Assembly: GCA_963751355.1 (NCBI GenBank)
Contig: CAVVVS010000033.1
Span: 1-16,055 of the forward strand
Source of the DNA: CAVVVS01 sp963751355
Lineage (GTDB): Bacteria; Bacteroidota; Ignavibacteria; Ignavibacteriales; Ignavibacteriaceae
Reading direction: 5' to 3'
DNA: 16,055 bases
Below, piece by piece: positions 5,769 through 13,816 of this stretch (its first letter is position 1; each line of letters starts with the position of its first letter). The notes beneath the pieces were generated by a model. It made no database searches. It was given only the letters and a program-made list of their open reading frames with translations, and was not told the DNA's origin. A program made the translations under genes and the position numbers.

Positions 5769-7679
5769 TCATAGCGGAAGATAATCTTCGCGCTGTAATT
5801 CCGATAATTTGTCCTTAGAGCTATTTAGGTCCGGGAAGAATCCTACCTCCCAAAGTTTCTTTCCAATAAATTGTTTTTGTGTATATCCGAGCAGGCTGCA
5901 TATGAATGGATTGACATCCAAAATAATTCCCGTCCCGGCATCAAGAATTAAAATTCCATCTGTAGATGATTCAAAAAGACGTCGATAGCTAAATTCCGAA
6001 GCGATTAACAATTCGTCTGATTTATGTTTTTCACGGTAAAATTGTAATTTCCAGTTTTTCCAAATCAAACCCACAACAGCACCGGAGCCAATCAATAGGC
6101 TGCAAATTAATATAATTATCAGCAATAAATTTTCTTCTAAAGGTTTATATACCTCTGCTATGTCCATGCGTGCAACAATAAACCAGTTTGAGTTTGGAAC
6201 AGCCGCAACGGAGGAGAGTACAGGCACGCCCCGATAGTCAATTCCTTCAAAGATCCCCTGGTAACCTAAAACTGCTTGAACTGCCGGCATTCTTTTATTT
6301 GTTAGGGGACTTCGAAGGATGAGGGCCGTGTTTTTCTGAAATCTTAAATCGTTTAGAAAAAGTACATCATTCCCATCGCGTCTTATTAATAATGTCTCGG
6401 CTGTTTTGCTTAGTACCGGCCATTTATTAATGGACGGATATAGGTAATTTTCCGGATCAATCTCAATTACAAGTACACCGATTTTGGCAGCTATATCTTC
6501 GGATTTTATTAACGGTATGAGAATATTTAAATAAATTTTATTTGAAAATTCATTTCGATAAAAATCTACGAACGTTATTTTACCCGAGCTTAAACTTTTA
6601 ATTGCGTTCTGCTTAATTATTTGTGATAGTTGTTCGGTATGATTCGGTTCGGAAAGCCGGACTGCCTGCCTGGTATCTAAAATAAAAACTCTATTATATC
6701 GATAACCGTTACGTAATTTATTAACCCAGTTTTTAAGGTCGGCGTAATTCTTCAAATCAGCGGGCATATCAAAATATCGACGCACAAGCTTGTAAAAAGA
6801 ATTGTTTTTATAAATCAGGCCAGCATCCCCTAAACGTTCATTTTTCCATAGCCTGAGTTTCTCTGCTCTCAATTCTACGATTGTAGATAACTGATGTTCG
6901 ACACCTGTTTTATAATATTTTTGAAAGTATTTTAAATAGAAAAATCCGCTTGCAATTATGCCGAAAGATAATAATCCAAAAACCAGGATCAGCATATATG
7001 AGGATCGGGTATTCAATGCACCGGTAACTTTTGAATACGATACATATTGAAAAGTGGTAAGGGTTAGCAGTACTGTCCCAAGACAAGCAAAAGCAATTGA
7101 AGTGCTTAACGCCGGTGGAATGAGATTACTTCCATAAAGTACCGGAGTTCCAAATAGATAAGCAATGAGAAGTATCAGGGTAATAACTAATAATAGCAAA
7201 GTCAGCCAAATGGCAATTAATCTGTACCTGGGCTTTGATGTTGATATGAGAGTTATTAAATTACTTAAACCTGCAAGTATAAAGCAAAATGCCGTTATAG
7301 GGGACATATGGCCTGCAAGTGTGCCGCTGAATGCCATGTCAACTGGAATCCCTATTTGTTCAATTTTAAAATGTAATCCAAAGTAAGATGTTACCAATAA
7401 AGTGAATGCAGAGAGAATACTGATTGCACTCAGGGTAATTACTATATTGTGAACTGTCACATTTTGTGGAAAGAAAGATCGAAGAACGACCGATATTCCT
7501 AATAATACAAACAGCAGTGCAGTACTGGGCGCCATCGGAATTAATCCGGTTCCGAATGTAGTTAGAGTAGGAATTTCGAGAATCCACCCGGTTAATGCAG
7601 CGATTCCAATGCAGCAGGCAGCAGCTGCAAATATTTTAATTATTATCGCCGGTGTTTCTTGAATGTTATTTTGCTCCAT
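5769..7679 (-). CDS. Histidine kinase C, membrane sensor part, ends at a frameshift
   Basis: This 636-residue frame starts with about seven hydrophobic segments (near residues 12-31, 44-65, 77-98, 122-145, 154-180, 188-210, 227-250). An extracytoplasmic sensor region follows (about 255-520, likely a double-Cache-like fold judging from position and the YKTGVEHQLSTIVELRAEK entry helix), then a further membrane segment at about 522-548 and the first half of a PAS domain (from about 565, RRLFESSTDGILILDAGTG). The frame then stops at TGA 5771-5769, in the middle of the PAS domain. One surplus C at 5776-5777 (minus-strand CC) explains this: without it EDYL would continue RYEDLSLETLDGRQI into the downstream frame. 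Alone, this product lacks any kinase domain. It starts at ATG directly after the stop of a short upstream ORF and 77 bases after receiver B. The ligand is unknown. Confidence 0.85.
   Translation of the reverse strand: MEQNNIQETPAIIIKIFAAAACCIGIAALTGWILEIPTLTTFGTGLIPMAPSTALLFVLLGISVVLRSFFPQNVTVHNIVITLSAISILSAFTLLVTSYFGLHFKIEQIGIPVDMAFSGTLAGHMSPITAFCFILAGLSNLITLISTSKPRYRLIAIWLTLLLLVITLILLIAYLFGTPVLYGSNLIPPALSTSIAFACLGTVLLTLTTFQYVSYSKVTGALNTRSSYMLILVFGLLSFGIIASGFFYLKYFQKYYKTGVEHQLSTIVELRAEKLRLWKNERLGDAGLIYKNNSFYKLVRRYFDMPADLKNYADLKNWVNKLRNGYRYNRVFILDTRQAVRLSEPNHTEQLSQIIKQNAIKSLSSGKITFVDFYRNEFSNKIYLNILIPLIKSEDIAAKIGVLVIEIDPENYLYPSINKWPVLSKTAETLLIRRDGNDVLFLNDLRFQKNTALILRSPLTNKRMPAVQAVLGYQGIFEGIDYRGVPVLSSVAAVPNSNWFIVARMDIAEVYKPLEENLLLIIILICSLLIGSGAVVGLIWKNWKLQFYREKHKSDELLIASEFSYRRLFESSTDGILILDAGTGIILDVNPFICSLLGYTQKQFIGKKLWEVGFFPDLNSSKDKLSELQREDYLPL
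5776..5777 (-). other. Frameshift site in kinase C
   Basis: The minus strand reads TATCTTCCGCTATGAAGAT. Removing one of the two C bases gives Y-L-R-Y-E-D, restoring the common PAS wording ...GYIRYEDLPLET... seen in this kind of kinase. It may be a true mutation or an assembly error; the short CC run and the lack of other damage in either half fit both. Confidence 0.8.
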
Positions 7680-7720
7680 TTAAATCTCTTTCTCCGGGGG
7701 AAAAATAAAGGGTTGATCGT

Positions 7721-7822
7721 TTATCTTCTTCATTTCCTGCACCACTATATTTTTAATTATTTTACTAAAACTCTTTCAATTAATTCCTTAAGTTCCTTAA
7801 ACTCAAAAGGTTTCGATATATA
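7721..7822. repeat. 102-base repeat, copy at receiver B 3' end
   Basis: This block aligns without gaps to 13371-13472, with nine mismatches by eye (about 91% identity) including an identical run of 49 bases (7774-7822). It covers the last 66 bases of the receiver B gene and extends about 36 bases beyond its stop, so coding constraint alone does not explain it. It marks duplication or gene conversion of the kinase-receiver module. Confidence 0.8.
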
Positions 7823-8155
7823 GTGAGTTAATCCTTTGGATAGAAAATACTCCTCATCACCTTTCATAGCATAAGCAGTTAAAGCAATATAAGCCTTGCC
7901 TTTATTATTTTTAATTTCTTTAAGTTTTTTAGTAGTCTGTATTCCATCCATTTTTCCCGATAGCCCGATATCAATCAAAAATGCAGCATAATCATTATCC
8001 GCAGCTTTTTTTAAAGCATCTTCTCCATTGGTCACACTGTTAATATCATATTTATATTTTAATATCCTTTTAACCACGTCTACTGTTACTTTGTCATCTT
8101 CAACTAACAGCAATTTTATTTTTGGGTTTTCACTAATTTCTTTCATATCATTCAT
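7757..8155 (-). CDS. Stand-alone response-regulator receiver domain (receiver B)
   Basis: A 132-residue single-domain receiver of the CheY fold with no output domain. The key residues are present: acidic pair E19/D20-D21 (LLVEDD), phospho-acceptor D62 (LIDIGL), switch threonine T93 (ALTAYA) and lysine K115 (ISKPF). The ORF is open to a TTG at 8170 that overlaps the end of kinase B, but I prefer the ATG at 8155, five bases after the kinase B stop, although no strong ribosome binding site is visible. It is very probably phosphorylated by kinase B and may act as an intermediate in a phosphorelay or by protein contact. It is a paralogue of receiver A, with matching residue numbers and a common FEFKELKELIE C-terminus. 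Confidence 0.92.
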   Translation of the reverse strand: MNDMKEISENPKIKLLLVEDDKVTVDVVKRILKYKYDINSVTNGEDALKKAADNDYAAFLIDIGLSGKMDGIQTTKKLKEIKNNKGKAYIALTAYAMKGDEEYFLSKGLTHYISKPFEFKELKELIERVLVK

Positions 8156-8160
8156 AATAA

Positions 8161-11100
8161 TTATGACCAATTTGTTTTTATTAAAATTTCCGGAATATTT
8201 TCACGTATAGGCAGCTTTAATATAAAAGTACTTCCGCTGCCCGGTTTACTTTTAAGAATTATTGTACCGTTCATAAAATCCATATATTTTTTCACTAAGG
8301 TTAAGCCCAGACCGGAACCTTCAAAACTTCTGCCGTATCCCTCACTTGCCTGTCTAAATGGAGCAAATATAATTTCATGCGAATCCTCAGCAATACCGAT
8401 ACCGGTATCTGTAACTTTTATTATCGCATACTCCTTTTCCCGTTTTGCGCTTAATATTACCGCTCCAATTTCTGTGTATTTTATAGCATTGTTTAAAAGA
8501 TTATTTATTATGGAAATGAACATGTTTTCGTCTACATACGCATCTAATTTCTCTTCCTCTGTTTCCAAAGTTAATAATAAGTTTTTTCCTTCGGCTGCTG
8601 CTTTGAATAAGTTCATTTGTTCTTTTACTATTTTTATTAAGTCATATATTTTAAAATTATTCTGCTGTCTTTCGGATTCTATTTTGGAAATGTTTAGTAT
8701 GTTGTTCAAAGTATGGTTTAATCTCTGACCGCTAGTCTTTATCGTTGATGCCATTTCAATTAAATCCGGATCTTGCAGATCACTTATTAAAAACTCGGCA
8801 TACCCCAAAATGCCGATAAGAGGAGTTCGAAGCTCATGACTCATATTGGCAAGAAAACTGGACTTAAGCTTGTTCATTTCTTCGGCTTTTTCTTTTGCTT
8901 CGATCAATTCTTGTTCAGCCATCTTGCGCTCGGTGATATCCTGACTTACTCCATAGATTTTATAGGTGCGTCCCAATTGATCTTTCAGCACTTTAAATAG
9001 AACGGACACATAAGCTATATCCCCATTCTCCCGAAATACTCTAACTTCTGATTTTCCTAAATAATTTATCTCCATTGATTCTTTTGCTTCTTGCAAAGCA
9101 TTGGTTATCAATCCTAAATCATCAGGATGTACGAGTTTCAGAGCAAATTCTTCCATACTCATTATATTACCATCCTGCTTTTCGGTTGATGAGCCGTGTA
9201 CCAAACTGAAATACTGATCATTAAAAATAACATCGCCCGAATCAACATCATATTCCCAATATCCCAGTTTTGCAATTTCTGCTGCAGTGTATAAATCTGA
9301 TTCCAATTTTTTGCGCTCTAAAATTTGCCCCATTCTTTCAGCAATTTGATTCAGCAGTTCTCTTTCTTCTTTTAAAAACGGACCTTCATCAATTTCTTCC
9401 TTCTCTTCCAGGTAGAAAACTTCAACGATACCTCTTATTTTTTCATCAATCTTAATGTCGGCCGACATTTTCCACGCGGTCCCTTTATAGTTTGTAGTTT
9501 GATACTCGTTCTTATCAAGTACAATTCTTGCACAGCATATATCGGAATATTGCCATCCGGGGGGTATTGATTTAACGACTTGGTTAAACATTTTATCTAA
9601 CGAAATATCAGTTGTTTCAAAGATTGATGCGATGGTGTATAAACAAGTTAGTTCTTTTACCCTCTCATTAAGGTGGTAGGTGAGAATCTCTTTTTCCTGT
9701 TCAAGCTGCTTACTCTCGGTTATGTCTCTAGCTATACCCAATACTAAAGTATTCTCTTTTATTTTTACCGGGTAAGTGCTTATTTCAACTGTAATTTTTG
9801 ATCCATCTTTCCGATCTAACATAAATTCATCGGGGCCGGTAGCTTTACCAACTAAATTTTTAGCTAATAGTTTTGCTGCTTTTAATATTTGAATTGGAGA
9901 TAAGAGATTTAACTTGAAAAAACTCTTTCCGATTAACTCATCACTTTTATAACCCAACAATTTCTCTGCTGCAATATTTCCGTTAATAAAATTGCCTTTT
10001 AAATCATTTATATAATACGCTTCCGGCGCATAATCAAAAATAATCTTGAACATTTCTTCTGAACTTCTCAACCTCTCCTCTACCAGTTTGCGCTCGGTTA
10101 TGTTACGGACTACCGCAACAATATATTCACGCTCAAGCTTTACATATTTAATGTTTATCTCCACGGGAATTTCAGATCCGTCCTTTCTAATATGCATTCC
10201 ATCTATAAGTAAACTGCCTGAATCGCGAATCAATTTTATGCGTTCGGGAAAACTATCTTCGGTTAAATTCGGATCAATATTAAATATCTTTAATGAGAGA
10301 AATTCCTCGCGTGTGTAGCCGAGTTCCCGGTATGCTTTTTCATTACAGTCTAGAAAACTGCCTGTTTCCATGTCAATAAGTTCAACTGCATCGTTAGATT
10401 GATCGATCAATGTGCGGAACAATTTTATTTTATCGCTAGCTTCTTTTTGTGCGGTTATGTCTGTAAAGAATCCGATATTATGTTTCCTATTGTCAATATA
10501 GATAATCGCATTATAAATGTTTGCGAAGAATATTGTTCCGTCTTTTCTCAGGCAGGGAATATCAGTGGAGAATGGTCTTTCTCCCTGCGCTTGTGATTCA
10601 AACTCAGAAATTACATACGCCAGGCTTTCCGGGGGATGCATATCCTTAATAGTCAAGCCTATCATCTCCTGTTCAGTATATCCGAACATCCGGCATACCG
10701 CTTTGTTTACAAGTTTGTGTTTTTTTGTTTCAACATCAGCAACTAATATTCCTTCCGCGGCACTTTGGAAAAGCAGTCTGTATCTTTCTTCGGATGTAGC
10801 TAATTCTTTCTCTGCAATTTTACGCTCTGTTATGTCCCTCACAATAATAATAGTATACATTTTTTCTAATCTAACTAATGTAATATTCATCTCAACCGGG
10901 AAGGTAGAGCCATCCTTTCGACGGTGCACCGATTCTATAATAGTTGACTTCGATTGATCAAATTCTTTCAACATAGTTTGGAAATTATACAGAGTTTGAT
11001 TTGGGTCTATATCAAAGACTGTCATACTTAAAAGCTCACTGCGGCTATATCCAAGATCGGTACATGCTATTTCATTTACGTCTATATATTTACCCGTTGC

Positions 11101-13143
11101 CATATCTATAAGCTCGATAGCATCATTTGTCTTATCAAGCAGCATGCGGAAAAGGTTGAGCGATTCTTCTGCCTGCTTGCGCTCTGTAATATCTTGCACC
11201 GTTCCTAACAGGCGTACTACCTTCCCGTTTTGATTTCTTATCACATGACCCTGGGTATGAGTCGAGCGCACTTTCCCATCAGGTCGCACCATCTCCAATT
11301 CCAGGTCATAGTCTATGCCGTCCTCAACCGCCCGTTGAACGGCGCGCTCCAACTTCTTCCAGCTTTCCCCGGTGTAAAGGGCTTGATGCCCCGCAACGGA
11401 AGGTGGTGACATATCGGGGTCAAGGCCTGCGATCTGGAATAGCTCATCAGACCATAGTACGGTGTCACTTTCGATTTCCCAATCACCGTGACCGACTTTG
11501 GCAATTTTCTGGGCTTCCTTGAGCTGAGCCTCGCTTCTTTTTAGGACTTCTTCCGCGTGTTTTCGCTCTGTAATATCCGTTATGGTACCCATAATCGCCT
11601 TAGCACCAAAATAATCGATCAATTCGGTGGTAATTATGGCATCCAGCTTAATACCATTTTTAGTTATTATTTGATAATCCAGCGGCTCTACGGTATGACC
11701 GTTCATGCTTTTATAAAAATTTTGCTTAATAATATCCTTATAACTTTGCTCAATTAATACCATGAAATCAAAATCTTTAGCATAATATTCTTCTTTTGAG
11801 TAGCCCATTAGGTCTACACACTTTTGATTTACATAAACTACCCGCCCTTGGTAATTGATAAAAATTAAATTAGGTGATTGTTCCGCAAGCGCCATAAATT
11901 TTTGTTCATTTCTTTTTAACGCTTCAAGTGTATTTTTACGCTCGGTAACATCGCGGGCTGTTGCTTGAAATCCAATTATTTTTCCCCTTTTATAAAAGGG
12001 TGCGGCTACAATTTCTATTGAATATGTACTTCCATCTTTTCCTATTACTTCATATTCCGCCGGGTCTTTATTGCTTTCTCCTTTAATTAAAGTCGCTAAT
12101 CTGTTCCTGAATAGCGTTATGTAATGTTCCGGCAGAATATCCCGTACATTCATTAATAGAAGTTCTTCTTCGGAATAGTTGAGTAAATCGCACATCGCTT
12201 TATTGACTGACAAAAAGGTGCCGGATAAATCCATTATCAAAATCCCATCAGGACTTTGTGTTACCATTGTTTTAAATTTCGCCTCACTCTCGCGCAAAGC
12301 TTCCTCAGTCAGTTTGCGGCCGGTTATATCCTGCGCAATTGTTGCAACAATCTTATTTCCTTCCTTATCAAATATATTTGACGAATTCCATAGAACGGTC
12401 TTGACATCTTTATCTTTTGTTAAAATATCTATATCGAGAATTTCCGATTTATCATCACTTATATTATTTTTTATCAGTTCAAGCGTTAAATCAATTTTAT
12501 CTTCCGGGAAGACTATGTCAATTTTTTTATCTATTACTTCGGCTGATGAATAACCGCTGAGTTTTTCAAATTCATGGTTGAAACGCTTTATAACAAATGA
12601 AGAGTCCCAGATAATAATTGGTGCATGCGCGTGATCTAGAAGAATGTCAAGGTACTCACTTGTCATGCGGTTTTTTTCACTTAACGTTTTTTCTTTATGT
12701 CTTCGTTCTGTAATATCCTCAATTGCAAGCAGAATTATCTTCTCTTTTCCAAAAGCCCTTTCAATTTGCCGGGCATTTAATAGCATAATACGTTTACCGA
12801 TTGCGGGAAAATCGTGTTCAACTTCGTAGTTATCGAATGTTGTTTTTTCGGGAAGGATTGTCTCAAGCAGTTCTTTTAGTTTAGGAATATTCCACTGTAG
12901 GTTCCCCAGATCATATATTAGTCTTCCGATTGTTTCGTCTGATTTTACCTTAAAGAAATCATAGAATGAACGGCTGGCTGTTACTACTTTTAAATAGCGG
13001 TCAAGAACTATTAAAGGTTCACGCACTGTATTGATGATATTCTCAGCGAAATGATTGTCATAATCCGCAGTATTTAATTTCATAATCATTGGAGGAGAAT
13101 TATTAGCGGATTTAATTTTTTCTTGTTTCTGTATCTTTTTCAT
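8161..13143 (-). CDS. Giant soluble PAS/GAF histidine kinase (kinase B)
   Basis: This 1660-residue kinase has no membrane segment or signal peptide and should be cytoplasmic. I count ten PAS domains by their terminal ITERK-like motifs, ending near residues 148, 277, 403, 528, 656, 775, 900, 1019, 1145 and 1407. A GAF-like domain (about 1158-1280, KELTCLYTIASIFETTDI) lies between PAS 9 and PAS 10. HisKA follows with phospho-acceptor H1436 (MSHELRTPLIGILGYAE), then a HATPase with intact N, G1 (DTGIGI), F and G2 (GSGLGLTLV) boxes. Ten PAS domains is far more than usual for a kinase. The fifth PAS is encoded by clearly GC-richer DNA. The ATG is preceded by TAGG at nine bases. Receiver B follows after five bases, so the two form a natural phosphotransfer pair. 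Ligands (redox, haem, flavin or small molecules) cannot be told from sequence alone. Confidence 0.95.
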   Translation of the reverse strand: MKKIQKQEKIKSANNSPPMIMKLNTADYDNHFAENIINTVREPLIVLDRYLKVVTASRSFYDFFKVKSDETIGRLIYDLGNLQWNIPKLKELLETILPEKTTFDNYEVEHDFPAIGKRIMLLNARQIERAFGKEKIILLAIEDITERRHKEKTLSEKNRMTSEYLDILLDHAHAPIIIWDSSFVIKRFNHEFEKLSGYSSAEVIDKKIDIVFPEDKIDLTLELIKNNISDDKSEILDIDILTKDKDVKTVLWNSSNIFDKEGNKIVATIAQDITGRKLTEEALRESEAKFKTMVTQSPDGILIMDLSGTFLSVNKAMCDLLNYSEEELLLMNVRDILPEHYITLFRNRLATLIKGESNKDPAEYEVIGKDGSTYSIEIVAAPFYKRGKIIGFQATARDVTERKNTLEALKRNEQKFMALAEQSPNLIFINYQGRVVYVNQKCVDLMGYSKEEYYAKDFDFMVLIEQSYKDIIKQNFYKSMNGHTVEPLDYQIITKNGIKLDAIITTELIDYFGAKAIMGTITDITERKHAEEVLKRSEAQLKEAQKIAKVGHGDWEIESDTVLWSDELFQIAGLDPDMSPPSVAGHQALYTGESWKKLERAVQRAVEDGIDYDLELEMVRPDGKVRSTHTQGHVIRNQNGKVVRLLGTVQDITERKQAEESLNLFRMLLDKTNDAIELIDMATGKYIDVNEIACTDLGYSRSELLSMTVFDIDPNQTLYNFQTMLKEFDQSKSTIIESVHRRKDGSTFPVEMNITLVRLEKMYTIIIVRDITERKIAEKELATSEERYRLLFQSAAEGILVADVETKKHKLVNKAVCRMFGYTEQEMIGLTIKDMHPPESLAYVISEFESQAQGERPFSTDIPCLRKDGTIFFANIYNAIIYIDNRKHNIGFFTDITAQKEASDKIKLFRTLIDQSNDAVELIDMETGSFLDCNEKAYRELGYTREEFLSLKIFNIDPNLTEDSFPERIKLIRDSGSLLIDGMHIRKDGSEIPVEINIKYVKLEREYIVAVVRNITERKLVEERLRSSEEMFKIIFDYAPEAYYINDLKGNFINGNIAAEKLLGYKSDELIGKSFFKLNLLSPIQILKAAKLLAKNLVGKATGPDEFMLDRKDGSKITVEISTYPVKIKENTLVLGIARDITESKQLEQEKEILTYHLNERVKELTCLYTIASIFETTDISLDKMFNQVVKSIPPGWQYSDICCARIVLDKNEYQTTNYKGTAWKMSADIKIDEKIRGIVEVFYLEEKEEIDEGPFLKEERELLNQIAERMGQILERKKLESDLYTAAEIAKLGYWEYDVDSGDVIFNDQYFSLVHGSSTEKQDGNIMSMEEFALKLVHPDDLGLITNALQEAKESMEINYLGKSEVRVFRENGDIAYVSVLFKVLKDQLGRTYKIYGVSQDITERKMAEQELIEAKEKAEEMNKLKSSFLANMSHELRTPLIGILGYAEFLISDLQDPDLIEMASTIKTSGQRLNHTLNNILNISKIESERQQNNFKIYDLIKIVKEQMNLFKAAAEGKNLLLTLETEEEKLDAYVDENMFISIINNLLNNAIKYTEIGAVILSAKREKEYAIIKVTDTGIGIAEDSHEIIFAPFRQASEGYGRSFEGSGLGLTLVKKYMDFMNGTIILKSKPGSGSTFILKLPIRENIPEILIKTNWS
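11195..11550 (-). other. GC-rich, probably imported PAS domain within kinase B
   Basis: Counting by hand, 11221-11520 has 159 G/C in 300 bases (53%), with 62% in 11341-11400. Nearby 60-base lines of the same gene give 40% (11041-11100), 37% (11641-11700) and 35% (12001-12060). The stretch coincides with a single PAS domain (residues about 530-655) of the type starting KVGHGDWEIESDTVLWSDEL. It is bounded on both sides by the recurring ITERK-encoding DNA. This fits insertion of one domain from a GC-richer donor by recombination. Confidence 0.7.
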
Positions 13144-13158
13144 GATGAGAACCTACTT

Positions 13159-13392
13159 TTAACTTTTAATTGATTTACGTAAAGTAAATGTAAACTTCGA
13201 CCCTTTCCCTTCTTTACTTTCCACACATATATTTTCGCCGTACATTTCCGAAAACTTTTTATTAATTATTCCGTCTTCAATATCAATAAATCGGTATGAA
13301 TGAAGCTTCAGTCGATGTAGAAACGACACACCACCGGGCAATCCCAAAACCACAAAAGTATAAATCAAACTTACCTTCTTCATTTCCTGCAC
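13159..13392 (-). pseudogene. Orphan histidine-kinase C-terminal fragment
   Basis: The frame of 77 codons ends with KKFSEMYGENICVESKEGKG followed by SKFTFTLRKS, which matches the last strand-helix part of a HATPase domain (usual wording GGKIWVESEEGKGSTFYFTLP). Everything a kinase needs before this (HisKA, N box, G1, G2) is absent, and the first 40 residues (from GTG or MKKVSLIYTF) do not resemble a kinase. It sits between receiver A and kinase B, directly after the 102-base repeat, so it is probably a scar from the rearrangement that built this cluster. The last 30 codons differ from all three kinase C-termini here, so the parent was a fourth kinase. Expression as a short peptide is possible but unlikely to be functional. 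Confidence 0.6.
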
Positions 13393-13472
13393 TGCTATAT
13401 TTTTAGAAATTGTATTAAAACTTTTTCAATTAATTCCTTAAGTTCCTTAAACTCAAAAGGTTTCGATATATA
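13371..13472. repeat. 102-base repeat, copy at receiver A 3' end
   Basis: Partner of 7721-7822, shifted by exactly 5650 bases without gaps. It includes the last 78 bases of the receiver A gene and about 24 bases beyond its stop. In both places the downstream sequence begins GTGCAGGAAATGAAGAAG on the minus strand and then diverges completely, which marks the duplication edge. Confidence 0.8.
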
Positions 13473-13805
13473 ATGGGTTAATCCTTCTGAAAGAAAATAT
13501 TCTTTATCACCTGTCATCGCAAAGGCGGTAATAGCTATATAAGGTTTGTCGTTATTATTTTTAATTTTCTTCAGTTCCTTTGTTGTCTGAACTCCGTCCA
13601 TTTTTCCGGGGAGCCCGATGTCAATTAAAAAAGCATCATAGTCATTTTCTTTCGCTTTTATTAATGCGCTTACTCCGTCCATTACATAATCACAGTTATA
13701 TTTGTCTTTCAATAACCTATCAATTATATCTATCATTATTTTATCATCTTCAACAAAGAGTAATTTTGGTTTTATGTTTTTATTATTTTCATTCATTGTA
13801 TCCAT
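13395..13805 (-). CDS. Stand-alone response-regulator receiver domain (receiver A)
   Basis: A 136-residue single receiver domain with acidic E19/D20-D21 (LFVEDD), phospho-acceptor D62 (LIDIGL), T93 (AITAFA) and K115 (ISKPF). It is a paralogue of receiver B, with the same positions for all key residues, and ends four residues later (LIQFLKI). No DNA-binding or enzymatic output is attached. The ATG lies 11 bases after the stop of kinase A, so the pair is almost surely co-expressed and cognate. It may pass phosphate to a histidine phosphotransfer protein elsewhere or act by binding a partner, as CheY- or Spo0F-like proteins do; which one is not shown by the sequence. Confidence 0.92.
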   Translation of the reverse strand: MDTMNENNKNIKPKLLFVEDDKIMIDIIDRLLKDKYNCDYVMDGVSALIKAKENDYDAFLIDIGLPGKMDGVQTTKELKKIKNNNDKPYIAITAFAMTGDKEYFLSEGLTHYISKPFEFKELKELIEKVLIQFLKI

Positions 13806-13816
13806 AATGATAACTC

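Noticed and set aside
8156..8170. TTG start at 8170 for receiver B, overlapping kinase B
   Set aside because: The five extra residues add nothing to the receiver fold, and an ATG lies at 8155 just past the kinase stop.
11313..11504. Minus-strand ORF of 63 codons inside kinase B
   Set aside because: It is an alternative frame that stays open because the imported PAS DNA is GC-rich; the proper frame encodes an intact PAS domain.
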